Source: Bacillaceae bacterium OF18-1A | GTDB lineage: Bacteria > Bacillota > Bacilli > Bacillales > Bacillaceae_G | Reading direction: 5' to 3' | Length of the DNA: 64,000 bases | Assembly (NCBI GenBank): GCA_027694045.1 | Contig: JAQEWB010000013.1 | Location: 1 to 64,000 of the forward strand | Shown here: positions 31,835 through 40,560 of the stretch, in pieces | How positions within the stretch are numbered: the stretch's first letter is position 1 | Layout of the letters: every line of letters begins with the position of its first letter | Notes under the pieces: generated by a model | The model's database searches: none | Told to the model about the DNA's origin: nothing | Seen by the model: only the letters and a program-made list of their open reading frames with translations | Made by a program: the position numbers and the translations under genes

Positions 31835-32617
31835 TTAGATGAAAACGTAATTTTGTTGCAATTCACGTAAAATATTTTTCTTTGTTGTTAATATAGCACT
31901 AACTATTTCACTTTCTGTCGTTGGTGAAACACGATAGTTTGGCAAACTTATACTGAATGCTCCGTACATTTGTTCATTCAGATAAAGAGAAACACCAAAG
32001 CAATAAACATCCTCTTCCCCTTCACTATCGTCTACTGCATAACCCTGTCTTTTAATATCCTGCAACTGTTGTAATAAAACATCACGATCCGTAATTGTAT
32101 TTTTCGTAAAAGCCTTTAGCTCCACTCGATTGAAATAATCCATTACTTCGCTTTCTGGTAATTCCGCAAGGACCGCTTTCCCCATAGCTGAGCAATAGAG
32201 TGGTTTCGTTAACCCAATTCTCGAGTTCAAACAAACAATCGATTTTTGCGTTTCTAACTTATTAACTGTAAGGATTTCATCACCTTCGAGAATTCCTAAA
32301 TGGATTGTTTCATCCAATTTTTTTTGTAATTCTTTTAAATAAGGATAGGAGACTTTGGAAATATCAAGATCTGCAAGGTACTTGTTTGCATATTTGATTA
32401 ATGAACTACCAAGTTCATACTTTTTAGTCTCTGTATGTTTTTTTACATAGCCAATTAAAAGAAGTGTGTCTAATATTTTAGAAGTAGTTGAATTCGTGAA
32501 ACCTGTTGCCTGCGCTATTATATTTAATGGTTGTGGTTCTTTATTTGCTGCTAAAAAATCAAGAATCTCGGCAGCTTTAATTAGAACCGTTCCATATGGT
32601 TGTTTTTCTTTGTTCAT
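31835..32617 (-). CDS. IclR-family regulator (KdgR-like role)
   Basis: The 260-residue protein has an N-terminal winged helix (AAEILDFLAANKEPQPLNII, TGFTNSTTSKILDTLLLIGY). Its C-terminal IclR effector domain contains LGILEGDEILTVNKLETQ, PLYCSAMGKAVLAELPESE and VDDSEGEEDVYCFGVSL. In other bacteria the IclR regulator KdgR senses 2-keto-3-deoxygluconate and represses kdu/kdg genes, the same set that lies next door here. A double palindrome ahead of kdgA is a candidate site. Confidence 0.84.
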   Translation of the reverse strand: MNKEKQPYGTVLIKAAEILDFLAANKEPQPLNIIAQATGFTNSTTSKILDTLLLIGYVKKHTETKKYELGSSLIKYANKYLADLDISKVSYPYLKELQKKLDETIHLGILEGDEILTVNKLETQKSIVCLNSRIGLTKPLYCSAMGKAVLAELPESEVMDYFNRVELKAFTKNTITDRDVLLQQLQDIKRQGYAVDDSEGEEDVYCFGVSLYLNEQMYGAFSISLPNYRVSPTTESEIVSAILTTKKNILRELQQNYVFI

Positions 32618-32806
32618 TTTTTTGTCCTTTCTACCACAGATTTATTCCTATATAAAGAATTGGAATATCTTCTTATTATACAATAAATGTTAAGGCAAAT
32701 GATTATTTTGACTTATCCTCCTTACTATTCCCTCCAACTAAAATTAGATAATCAATATAATGAAAGTACTAAGTAGCTACCAACTACCTTCAAATAAAAA
32801 CGAAAA

Positions 32807-32845
32807 AACAAGTGGAGAAAAATGATACATTTCTCTCCGCTTGTT
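32807..32845 (-). terminator. Terminator of the kdgA-to-transporter operon
   Basis: AACAAGTGGAGAAA pairs almost fully with TTTCTCTCCGCTTGTT. On the minus strand the stem is followed by TTTTTTCG, about 30 bases past the transporter stop. Confidence 0.8.
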
Positions 32846-32872
32846 TCATTTTTAAAGCATATCAGACAAATT

Positions 32873-34285
32873 TTATAATTTTGCCCGTCTCTTTATTTCT
32901 AATTTTTCCGAAAGTTCAGCCAAACCTTTTTTGTTCAATGGATACACTAATAGAAGAAGGAATACCACAAAGCAAAGTACTGATGGTACTAAAGTACCTA
33001 ACATATAAATCCCATCGAGCGTTTCTTTTGTTTGTTCTGGTAGATTAGCATTATATCCAACTGCTCCAATCACTACTCCACCAAGTCCTCCTGCAAGTGC
33101 TTGTCCTATCTTACGAGCAAAAGAGTAAATGGAATATACAGTAGCATCTTCACGATTTCCCGTTATATATTCTTGGTAGTCAATTGCATCCGTTACAAAT
33201 GCCCAAATGACAAGGTTAAATATTGCGAATCCAAACAATCCGATAGTTGAGATAGCAATAAATTGAATTGGGCTTAATCCATTCATGAAGTATAAAGAAC
33301 CATATACGATCGATGCAACAAGTAATCCTACTGCTGCAATTTCTTTTTTACCAAACTTGATTACAAGTGGCTTTACTGCTGGTGCAAGAATAAAGACCGC
33401 AATTGGTTGTATAATTCCGATAAAACTTAATGCTCCCGCAAAGCCAAAATAATTTTTAAATAAATACACATTTACCGCACTCATAAGGAACGACAACACT
33501 AAAAACGTTAACGAAGCGGCTAGGAGAATAATTAACGGTTTGTTTCTTATAACACCTTTTAATGTACTACGGATATCTAGTTTTTGCTCTTCGCTTTCCG
33601 CCATTGTGACACGTTCAGTTGTTAATTTATACGAAAGAGTGAAACAAATGACTGAAAGTACTGCAAAGACAAGCGATATCATAAAGAAACGACTACCACT
33701 TGCTTCGTTGTTCACAAACAAAACTAATGGTCCGATTGCGTTAACGATTAAACTAGCCATCATAGCGCCCACAGTTCTAAAAGTTGATAAAGATGCACGG
33801 TCAATTGGGTTATTAGAAATAACTGAAGCCATTGATCCGTAAGGCATATTTACAGTACTAAATAAAGTTCCCCAAATAAGATACGTAATAAAAGCAAATG
33901 CCGTATAAAAACCGCTAGACATACCTGGGATTTGTACAAACATTAATATTCCAAAAATAACCATAGGGAAAGACATTCTATAAAACCACGGTTTGTATTT
34001 ACCATGTTTAGTCGCTTTTCTTGTATCCATGAAACGTCCCCATGTTACATCAGCGAATGCGTCCCAAACCCTTGCGATTAAGAGAATTAAACCTACCAGT
34101 GATGCACTAATTCCTAAAACATCTGTGTAATAAACCATTAAGAAACTAGCAACAAGTAGAAAGAAAAAGTCATTTCCAAAATCACCAAACATATATCCAA
34201 TTTTATCTCGCATTCCAAATGGTCTTTGATTTTGATTTAATCCATTATTATTTTGTAATTTTTCCGCATTTGAAGTCTGAGCCAT
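32873..34285 (-). CDS. GPH-family sugar:cation symporter (MFS)
   Basis: This 470-residue protein has twelve membrane helices. It carries family marks FGDFGNDFFFLLVASFLMVY, ARVWDAFADVTWGRFMD and GAMMASLIVNAIGPLV; the central loop after helix 6 is hydrophilic. GPH transporters couple sugar or glycuronide import to protons or sodium. Sitting between GH88 and the kdu genes, it most likely imports the unsaturated oligouronides released by the lyase. TTGGAGGG precedes ATG 34285. It is last gene of the operon, followed by a strong terminator. Confidence 0.87.
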   Translation of the reverse strand: MAQTSNAEKLQNNNGLNQNQRPFGMRDKIGYMFGDFGNDFFFLLVASFLMVYYTDVLGISASLVGLILLIARVWDAFADVTWGRFMDTRKATKHGKYKPWFYRMSFPMVIFGILMFVQIPGMSSGFYTAFAFITYLIWGTLFSTVNMPYGSMASVISNNPIDRASLSTFRTVGAMMASLIVNAIGPLVLFVNNEASGSRFFMISLVFAVLSVICFTLSYKLTTERVTMAESEEQKLDIRSTLKGVIRNKPLIILLAASLTFLVLSFLMSAVNVYLFKNYFGFAGALSFIGIIQPIAVFILAPAVKPLVIKFGKKEIAAVGLLVASIVYGSLYFMNGLSPIQFIAISTIGLFGFAIFNLVIWAFVTDAIDYQEYITGNREDATVYSIYSFARKIGQALAGGLGGVVIGAVGYNANLPEQTKETLDGIYMLGTLVPSVLCFVVFLLLLVYPLNKKGLAELSEKLEIKRRAKL

Positions 34286-34419
34286 TTCTTATCCCTCCAA
34301 TTTTAATTAAAATAACACAGGGAAACCGCTTCCATTTATACCAATCTAATTTTAGAATTTTAATAGTAGGGAGTAAGACCTATACTCCCTAAAAGAAGAA
34401 AGTGTAACTTGTTTCTTTA

Positions 34420-35652
34420 TCACCAATACAGATTCCAATCTTTCGTAACACGTGCTAATGCCTCTAAATAATAGTAATCTCCCCATAAATTTGCTTCATC
34501 TACACCAACATTAAATGGTTTCGCATATACGCCGTGCATTAACAGGGCATTTACTGATTCTTCATTTCGTGATGAGTAATTCTCATACAATGAAAGTAAG
34601 ATCGTATGTGCTGCATTAGAATAATATTGTTTCTCTTCTTCATTCGGTAAGTGTTTAATTAATTCCAATAAACCACAAACAGCAATAGCTGATGAAGAAC
34701 TATCCTTCACTTCTCCGCTTCCATCTGTAAATATTAAATCCCAATAAACAACCGAATCTTCTGGACTTCTATTTAAGAAGTAGTTAGCTAACGTTTTACT
34801 CATTTCTAGGAATTTTTCATCTTTTGTATATAGATAGCTTAATGCAAATCCATAAATTCCCCATGCTTGTCCACGTGCCCAACAAGAATCATCCGAGTAG
34901 CCTTGATACGTCTTTCCGAATTTTGGTTTTCCCGTTTCTGTGTCAAAATAGTAAGTATGATACGTAGTAGCATCATCTCTAACGATATATTCCAAAGAAT
35001 TTTGTGCATGTGTATAGGCTGTATCTTTATAGATGCTTTTCCCAGTTACTTCACTTGCCCAATACAATAGCGGGAGATTCATTAAACAATCGATAATCAT
35101 ACGCCCTCTTTGATCTGGATCATCCATGTCGCCCCAGGCCTGTAAAATTCCCGCAACCTCTACATAGCGTTTCATAAGTAAGTCTGCAGCAGTTAAAGCA
35201 GCAGATTTCGCCGCTTCACTTCCAGTCAGTTTATAAGCAGCTACACATGATATGCTGTATAGGAACCCAAGGTCGTGTGTATCACAATCAATTTCTTTCT
35301 CAGCTCTTTCTTTGAAACTTTGAATATGTTGTTCTAACGTGTTTTGATAACGTTCATCACCAGTTAGTTCATAAGAGAGCCATAGCATTCCCGTCCAAAA
35401 ACTTGTCGTCCAACCAATATTTACTCCTTCCTCTGAAGTTAGTATTTCATCTCGGTTTGTAGCAGTCGTATTGAGCGGATACGTATATTGAATCGTTGTG
35501 CTATCAGGGAATTTATTAGCAAATACATTAAGATTTCCATTTATCTTTACAACTGCATCTTTTATCGCTCGTTGGAAAGTTTCTTGATTAAAGGTTTGTT
35601 TATTCTTAAAGACTTCCATATTCATGCCTTCTTTAGTTATTTGTCTAGTCAT
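34420..35652 (-). CDS. Unsaturated glucuronyl hydrolase (GH88)
   Basis: The 410-residue (alpha/alpha)6-barrel enzyme has the two active-site aspartate regions of GH88: DTHDLGFLYS and WGDMDDPDQRGRMIIDCLMN. It also has DDSCWARGQAWGIYGFALSY and the C-terminal LWGDYYYLEAL. GH88 hydrates the 4,5-double bond of lyase-made disaccharides, freeing a sugar and 4-deoxy-5-threo-hexosulose uronate, the KduI substrate. There is no signal peptide, so it is cytoplasmic and acts after uptake. ATG 35652 has GGGGTG six bases upstream; ATG 35619 behind GAAGG is an alternative. Confidence 0.9.
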   Translation of the reverse strand: MTRQITKEGMNMEVFKNKQTFNQETFQRAIKDAVVKINGNLNVFANKFPDSTTIQYTYPLNTTATNRDEILTSEEGVNIGWTTSFWTGMLWLSYELTGDERYQNTLEQHIQSFKERAEKEIDCDTHDLGFLYSISCVAAYKLTGSEAAKSAALTAADLLMKRYVEVAGILQAWGDMDDPDQRGRMIIDCLMNLPLLYWASEVTGKSIYKDTAYTHAQNSLEYIVRDDATTYHTYYFDTETGKPKFGKTYQGYSDDSCWARGQAWGIYGFALSYLYTKDEKFLEMSKTLANYFLNRSPEDSVVYWDLIFTDGSGEVKDSSSSAIAVCGLLELIKHLPNEEEKQYYSNAAHTILLSLYENYSSRNEESVNALLMHGVYAKPFNVGVDEANLWGDYYYLEALARVTKDWNLYW

Positions 35653-35684
35653 TTACTACACCCCTAATTCTCTATATTCTGTTC

Positions 35685-35698
35685 TAAAAGCGTTTACA
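35685..35698 (-). promoter_or_regulatory. cre-like operator upstream of GH88
   Basis: Minus strand TGTAAACGCTTTTA matches the cre consensus at 13 of 14 positions and lies 33 bases ahead of the GH88 start. It could serve CcpA or the local LacI protein. The 215-base spacer 35653-35867 also holds imperfect inverted repeats (AAGGTG...CACCTT, GTCC...GGAC) and may contain an internal promoter. Confidence 0.55.
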
Positions 35699-35867
35699 TT
35701 ATTAAAATTTAAAAATACCTTTTTATCAATAGTTTTTTTCAATATAAGGCTGTCCTATAAGGTGCCTACTATCCACAAACATACATGTAACCAGACAACT
35801 AGACATTATGTCGCGGCATGTGACACCTTTTCTTTTTGGACAACGCTAGCGTACCGCCTTATTGTAA

Positions 35868-36650
35868 CTAACGCACTAACCAGCCACCATCTACAGGAAT
35901 AATAGCGCCATTCATATAATCAGACGCTTGGCTTGCAAGGAAAACAACAACACTTTGTAAATCAGCAGGTGTTGCCCAACGGCCAGCTGGAATACGACTA
36001 GTAATTTCATCTGTACGCTCTTCGTCTTCACGGATTGGAGCAGTGTTCGCTGTTTCCACATATCCTGGGGCAATCGCGTTAATTTGTACACCATGAATTG
36101 CTAATTCATTGGCAAAGATTTTTGTTAATCCTGCGACACCATGTTTACTTGCTGTATAGCCTGGTACAAATTTCCCCCCTTGGAATGAAAGCATAGAGGC
36201 AACGTTAATGATCTTTCCACTTTTTTGTTCAACCATGACTTTTGCTACTTCTTGACTTAAAAAGTAAACGGCATTCAAGTTAATATTAATAACTGCCTCC
36301 CAGTCCTCTGCTTTATGCTCTAATAAAGGCCCACGTTTAATCGTCCCAGCATTGTTAACGAGAACATCAATTTTTCCGAATGACTCTAAACACTTTGCAA
36401 TAACTTCCTTAACTGTTTCTTGTTTTGTTAAGTCTCCTTGGAAAAATTCCACTCGGCGCCCTTCTGCTTCAATTAATGTTTTCGTTTCTTCCCAATCTTG
36501 ATTATAAGTAGTGATAAAAAGATCAGCCCCAGCTTTCGCAAGAGCGACCGCGTATCCTTGTCCAAGACCTGTATTACCACCTGTAACAATAGCTACTTTA
36601 CCGTTTAATTTAAAATAATCTAATGAAAAAGCTTGTAAATCGTATGCCAT
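35868..36650 (-). CDS. kduD: 2-dehydro-3-deoxy-D-gluconate 5-dehydrogenase KduD
   Basis: The 260-residue short-chain dehydrogenase has TGGNTGLGQGYAVALAKAG for NAD binding, NNAGT, NVASM with the catalytic Ser, and YTASKHG with Tyr and Lys. It reduces 3-deoxy-D-glycero-2,5-hexodiulosonate (the KduI product) to 2-keto-3-deoxygluconate. Assignment as KduD rather than another SDR rests on the overall similarity and on direct linkage to kduI, kdgK and kdgA. It starts 91 bases after kduI. Confidence 0.9.
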   Translation of the reverse strand: MAYDLQAFSLDYFKLNGKVAIVTGGNTGLGQGYAVALAKAGADLFITTYNQDWEETKTLIEAEGRRVEFFQGDLTKQETVKEVIAKCLESFGKIDVLVNNAGTIKRGPLLEHKAEDWEAVININLNAVYFLSQEVAKVMVEQKSGKIINVASMLSFQGGKFVPGYTASKHGVAGLTKIFANELAIHGVQINAIAPGYVETANTAPIREDEERTDEITSRIPAGRWATPADLQSVVVFLASQASDYMNGAIIPVDGGWLVR

Positions 36651-36741
36651 TTATAATTCCTCCAATTTGTTAAAATAAGATAGTTTTTTGAAGATTTTGA
36701 ATTTAACTACCAAAAAATCACTATTCTGTTATGGATAACAT

Positions 36742-37572
36742 TTACTTTAAGTCTTTCATTGCAACGTGATCCATATCTTCATACGTAATATTTTCTCCAG
36801 CCATTGCCCAAATGAACGTATAATCGCTCGTACCAACGCCAGAATGGATAGACCAGCTTGGTGAGATAGCTGCTTGTTCATTCGCAACGACAAGATGTTT
36901 TGTTTCATCAGGTGTTCCCATGAAATGGAATACTCTCGTATCTTCTTTCATGTCAAAATATAGATACGTTTCCATGCGTCGTTCATGAGTATGTGCCGGC
37001 ATAGTATTCCATGCACTTCCTGCGGAAAGAACTGTATATCCTAATTGAAGTTGACAACTTTGACATACATTTGGATGAATGTATTGGTAAATGGAACGAT
37101 GATTTAATGTTTCTGATTCACCAGTGACCTTTGGCTCAATATGATCAATATTAATTTTTACATTTGGATACTTCTGATGTGCTGGTACAGATACTGTATA
37201 GAATTTAGCTGGATTAGATGGATCATCTGATTTAAATTGAATCTCTTTCGTTTCTTTTCCTAAGTAATAGCCGTCCTGTTTTTTCATTGGCTCTTCAGTT
37301 CCTTCGATTACAATCGATCCAGGACCACCAATATTAATTACACCAAGTTCGCGGCGTTCTAAGAAATACGAAACTCCTAGCTCAGTTGAAAGTTCAATTG
37401 ATAGAGGTTTGTCTGTTGGTGTAACCCCACCAAAAATCATACGGTCGTTATGTGTATAAGTTAAAATCACTTCTCCTGGAACAAAAATTTTCTCTACTAA
37501 AAATTCCTGACGTAGTTTTTCCGTTGAATAATGACGAATATCTTCTGGACTATGTGTATAACGAGTTTCCAC
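36742..37572 (-). CDS. kduI: 5-keto-4-deoxyuronate isomerase KduI
   Basis: The 276-residue cupin isomerase has its metal site in PAHTHERRMETYLYFDM (two His and Glu) with the final His in WSIHSGVGT. It converts 4-deoxy-5-threo-hexosulose uronate to 3-deoxy-D-glycero-2,5-hexodiulosonate. Length and the opening METRYTHSPEDIRHYST are typical. The start is GTG 37572 with TAGGAGAG upstream, 14 bases after the kdgK stop. Confidence 0.95.
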   Translation of the reverse strand: METRYTHSPEDIRHYSTEKLRQEFLVEKIFVPGEVILTYTHNDRMIFGGVTPTDKPLSIELSTELGVSYFLERRELGVINIGGPGSIVIEGTEEPMKKQDGYYLGKETKEIQFKSDDPSNPAKFYTVSVPAHQKYPNVKINIDHIEPKVTGESETLNHRSIYQYIHPNVCQSCQLQLGYTVLSAGSAWNTMPAHTHERRMETYLYFDMKEDTRVFHFMGTPDETKHLVVANEQAAISPSWSIHSGVGTSDYTFIWAMAGENITYEDMDHVAMKDLK

Positions 37573-37586
37573 TATTATCTCTCCTA

Positions 37587-38591
37587 TTATCGATTAATTT
37601 TTGCTGAACAGCTGTTCATTAGATTTTCTACTTCCTTGATTGTGAACGGATTTGAATCTCCAAATACAGTATGTTTTAAACTTGAAAAAGCTGTTGCAAA
37701 TGATACCGTATAGTTCGGATCAGCACCTGTACAAATGCCATGTAGTATACCTGCCGAGAACGAATCTCCCCCACCAACACGATCCACAATCGGATTCATC
37801 ACATGTACTTTTGAAACATATATTTTTCCATCTTGCCAAAGCGTTCCTTGTAACGTATTTGAAGATGCTGATTGAACCTCGCGAATCGTAGAATAAAAAA
37901 CTTGAATATTACTATATTTCTCATACATTTTTTCATAATAGTACGCTATATCCGATGATCCCTTTTGATTCTCTTCAATACCTAGCAAATGAATCGCATC
38001 CATTTTACCTGCCGAACAATAATCTACATATGGCAAAATCTTTGCAATAACCTTGGAAGCTTGTTCATGATTCCATAGTTTCGAACGGAAATTAACATCA
38101 AAACTTACCTTTATATCGCGTGCTTTCGCCTCTTTTATCAATGTCAAAGTTATTTCCGCTACACTCTCAGAAAGGGCTGGAGTAATTCCGGATATATGTA
38201 GAACGTTTACATTTTCAAACAATTGATTAAGATCCCATTCTATCTCTTGTAGTGAGGCAAAGCTTGAATGTGCCCGATCATATATGACAGCGGAAGAACG
38301 CTCTCCTACACCACTATCAATATAGTAAGTACCTAAGCGATTGCCACCAACTATCATTTTCTTTATATTGACACCATATTTTTGCAAGTGGCGCTGAGCA
38401 CCAATCCCTAACATACTGTCAGGAACTTTACTAACAAAAGTTGCCTCATGTCCAAGATTTGAAAGATTAATAGCAACATTTGCTTCTGCCCCACCGTAAT
38501 GGGCCTTAAAATGAATCGCATCGCTAATCGAGGTCCCATTATCTGTTGAAAGCCTTAACATTATTTCTCCAAAAGTTAGTATGCTGCTCAT
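37587..38591 (-). CDS. kdgK: 2-keto-3-deoxygluconate kinase KdgK
   Basis: The 334-residue PfkB-family sugar kinase has an N-terminal GEIMLRLST and YGGAEANVAINLSNLG, and a C-terminal catalytic RVGGGDSFSAGILHG with the conserved Asp and anion hole. It phosphorylates KDG to KDPG. It overlaps the kdgA stop by four bases (ATGA at 38588-38591), so the two are translationally coupled. Confidence 0.92.
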   Translation of the reverse strand: MSSILTFGEIMLRLSTDNGTSISDAIHFKAHYGGAEANVAINLSNLGHEATFVSKVPDSMLGIGAQRHLQKYGVNIKKMIVGGNRLGTYYIDSGVGERSSAVIYDRAHSSFASLQEIEWDLNQLFENVNVLHISGITPALSESVAEITLTLIKEAKARDIKVSFDVNFRSKLWNHEQASKVIAKILPYVDYCSAGKMDAIHLLGIEENQKGSSDIAYYYEKMYEKYSNIQVFYSTIREVQSASSNTLQGTLWQDGKIYVSKVHVMNPIVDRVGGGDSFSAGILHGICTGADPNYTVSFATAFSSLKHTVFGDSNPFTIKEVENLMNSCSAKINR

Positions 38592-39250
38592 ATCCTCACC
38601 ATCTTGACTCGTTGGAATCTATCCATATATTGTTTAGCCAGTTTCGAAATTTGTTCGTAATCCCCATATTTTGCTGGAGCTAATAAATTCCCACCAACCC
38701 CAACAGCTATACATCCTTTAAAAAACCACTGTTCCATATTCTCCAAACTAACTCCACCTGTCGGCATAATATTAATTTGTGGCAGTGGGGCCTTGATCGC
38801 ATCAACAAAATCAGGAGTATAAGTACTACCAGGAAATAGTTTGATTATATCTACCCCAGAACGTAGTGCAGATTTCATTTCAGTTATCGTCATACAACCA
38901 GGTAAATAAGGTATTTGATACAGATTACAAATTTCAGCTATTTCCGGATCAAACATAGGGCTTACAATAAATTCTGCTCCAGCAAGTATCGCAATTCTAG
39001 CTGTTACAGCCTCTAGAACAGTTCCTGCACCGACAACAATATCGGGATGGTCTTTATACTTTAAAATCGTTTCACGAATCACTTTTTCTGCATGAGGAAT
39101 GGTAAACGTAATTTCTAACCCTGTGATTCCTCCACTTACAAGTGAATCTATTACTTTTAACGCTTGATCTTGTGAATCTGCTCGCAAAACAGCAATGACA
39201 CCACTTTGTTCAATTTTATATAAAATATTGACCTTTTTAATTTTCACCAC
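38588..39250 (-). CDS. kdgA: KDPG aldolase KdgA
   Basis: The 220-residue class I aldolase of the KDPG/KHG family has the catalytic Glu in GLEITFTIP and the Schiff-base Lys in VDIIKLFPGSTY, with PTGGVSLENM as phosphate-binding loop. It splits KDPG to pyruvate and glyceraldehyde-3-phosphate, the exit of the pathway. It is first gene of the operon. The start is doubtful: the GTG at 39250 almost abuts AAGGAG, while an ATT 21 bases downstream, with AAAAAGG before it, aligns better with family N-termini. Confidence 0.9.
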   Translation of the reverse strand: MVKIKKVNILYKIEQSGVIAVLRADSQDQALKVIDSLVSGGITGLEITFTIPHAEKVIRETILKYKDHPDIVVGAGTVLEAVTARIAILAGAEFIVSPMFDPEIAEICNLYQIPYLPGCMTITEMKSALRSGVDIIKLFPGSTYTPDFVDAIKAPLPQINIMPTGGVSLENMEQWFFKGCIAVGVGGNLLAPAKYGDYEQISKLAKQYMDRFQRVKMVRI

Positions 39251-39256
39251 TCCTTA

Positions 39257-39334
39257 ATTTCCAAATAGGAAATTAGTTTTTCTATTTGGAAATCTATTTG
39301 TCTGTATTATAGTTTATGTTTTTTTCTTTTGCAA
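39257..39334 (-). promoter_or_regulatory. kdgA operon promoter and double palindromic operator
   Basis: Minus strand: TTGCAA (39334-39329), 17 bases, TATAAT (39311-39306). Between the start point and kdgA, ATTTCCAAATAG (39257-39268) and CTATTTGGAAAT (39282-39293) form a perfect 12-bp inverted repeat, and TTTCCAAATAGGAAA is itself palindromic. The TTTCC/GGAAA half-sites resemble IclR-type operators, matching the IclR gene in the island. Confidence 0.75.
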
Positions 39335-39587
39335 CCCCTTACAAGACATATATATATGGCCATTTTCTGAACGATTTATTTCTGAAATCTTACACTCTCT
39401 TTTTAAGTTATATAGGAATATCTTTTTAATTCAATTTAACATTCTGGCTTATACACGTTTGAATATTCGCTAGAAACATTTATCTCTTTAGCCTCATTAA
39501 AAATTCTCTTTGTTCTTTAGATAATAGGAGTCTTTTCATGTACCACCATTCATTTTTCTATAAAAATATTAATAAGCAAAAAAAAAA

Positions 39588-39698
39588 ATCTTTTCTACCT
39601 TAAGGTAAAAAAGATTTTCTAATTCCCATCTCAAACTACAAGAAATCTCCGTAAAGATAATCCCAAGTGCATCTGGATATCCTAAGCTTCTTTCACAC
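39588..39698 (-). repeat. Decayed copy B of the dhaKL 3' end and terminator
   Basis: The hairpin with CTACCTTAAGG (39594-39604), CTCAAACTAC, the identical core AATCTCCGTAAAGATAA (39644-39660), and GCATCTGGATA followed by CCTAAGCTTCTTTCAC match the intact dhaKL end at 42571-42693, with a 12-base deletion. It is not open. It marks the right end of the uronate island. The rest of 39335-39705 shows nothing else. Confidence 0.85.
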
Positions 39699-39705
39699 AT
39701 TATAT

Positions 39706-40338
39706 TCATTTTCTCAAATCAACAATTAACTCATCTACAATCTGCTTAGGCTGAAAATGTCTCTTTATATAATGAATATCCGACCACTCTTCTCCTCCGC
39801 CAATAATAAATAGTTCTTGCGCATCATACATAAATGAAAAACTCGGATAGGAACTGTCAGCCTTTAATTCAATCTCACCGCTCGTATTGCTAATCACCTT
39901 ACAGTCCGCGGAATAACTTAGTAACGTATAAAGAGAATCTTGTGCTGATTGGAAGAAATACTTCATAAGTGCACTTATATCCTCACTATTCATGAACACT
40001 TTAAAAAAGTTCGTATCTCTTTTTTGATTAACAAAAATTAGCTCAAAGCGTAATTGTTTCTCTTCTAAAAACCATTCAATAAAGTCCCTACGCAAATACG
40101 TTTCAAATAGCATATACATAGGAAATTTATTAATAGAGTCTATAAATGCTTTCATGATTTCTTCAAACCCATGATATTCATTCCAATTCGTACCGACACC
40201 GATCATAATAGGACGATTTAAATAGATAGGATAAGGCGATAGCCCTTCATCATTTAACCTATACACTTGTTTTTCCTCTGCTTGAAAAACAGGTTGATCA
40301 CCTTTTAATACGTACTGAGATAATTGGACTTTTAACAC
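39706..40338 (-). CDS. Hypothetical protein
   Basis: The 210-residue soluble protein has features such as PIMIGVGTNWNEYHGFEEIM, a Trp- and Phe-rich middle and a C-terminal IGGGEEWSDIHYIKRHF. I do not recognise the family. The start is GTG 40338 with AGGTAGGTG upstream. It lies between two dhaKL 3'-end copies and diverges from the collagen-like gene. Confidence 0.6.
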   Translation of the reverse strand: MLKVQLSQYVLKGDQPVFQAEEKQVYRLNDEGLSPYPIYLNRPIMIGVGTNWNEYHGFEEIMKAFIDSINKFPMYMLFETYLRRDFIEWFLEEKQLRFELIFVNQKRDTNFFKVFMNSEDISALMKYFFQSAQDSLYTLLSYSADCKVISNTSGEIELKADSSYPSFSFMYDAQELFIIGGGEEWSDIHYIKRHFQPKQIVDELIVDLRK

Positions 40339-40468
40339 ATTTACACCTACCTATCTTAATAACTATCGCTCTGAAAATATCATGTGTTCCTTTTTTATAA
40401 AAATGAAACTCGTCGTTAGAGTACTTTTTTTCTAGAAATTATTTTCCTAGTAATTTACCCTAGAACAA

Positions 40469-40506
40469 GTACACAAAAATAGAAATGAACGTCCATTTTT
40501 GTGTAC
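40469..40506. repeat. 12-bp perfect hairpin in a divergent promoter region
   Basis: GTACACAAAAAT (40469-40480) pairs perfectly with ATTTTTGTGTAC (40495-40506) around a 14-base loop. It lies between two divergent genes, where a terminator is not expected; operator, repeat or RNA leader are options. Confidence 0.6.
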
Positions 40507-40560
40507 AAAGTATATGCCTTCACATAAAATAAACTGACTTAAAAGAAGGAGGTTCATTTT

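Noticed and set aside
35653..35867. Insertion-sequence remnant between GH88 and kduD
   Set aside because: Only short imperfect inverted repeats; no transposase-like frame or target duplication.
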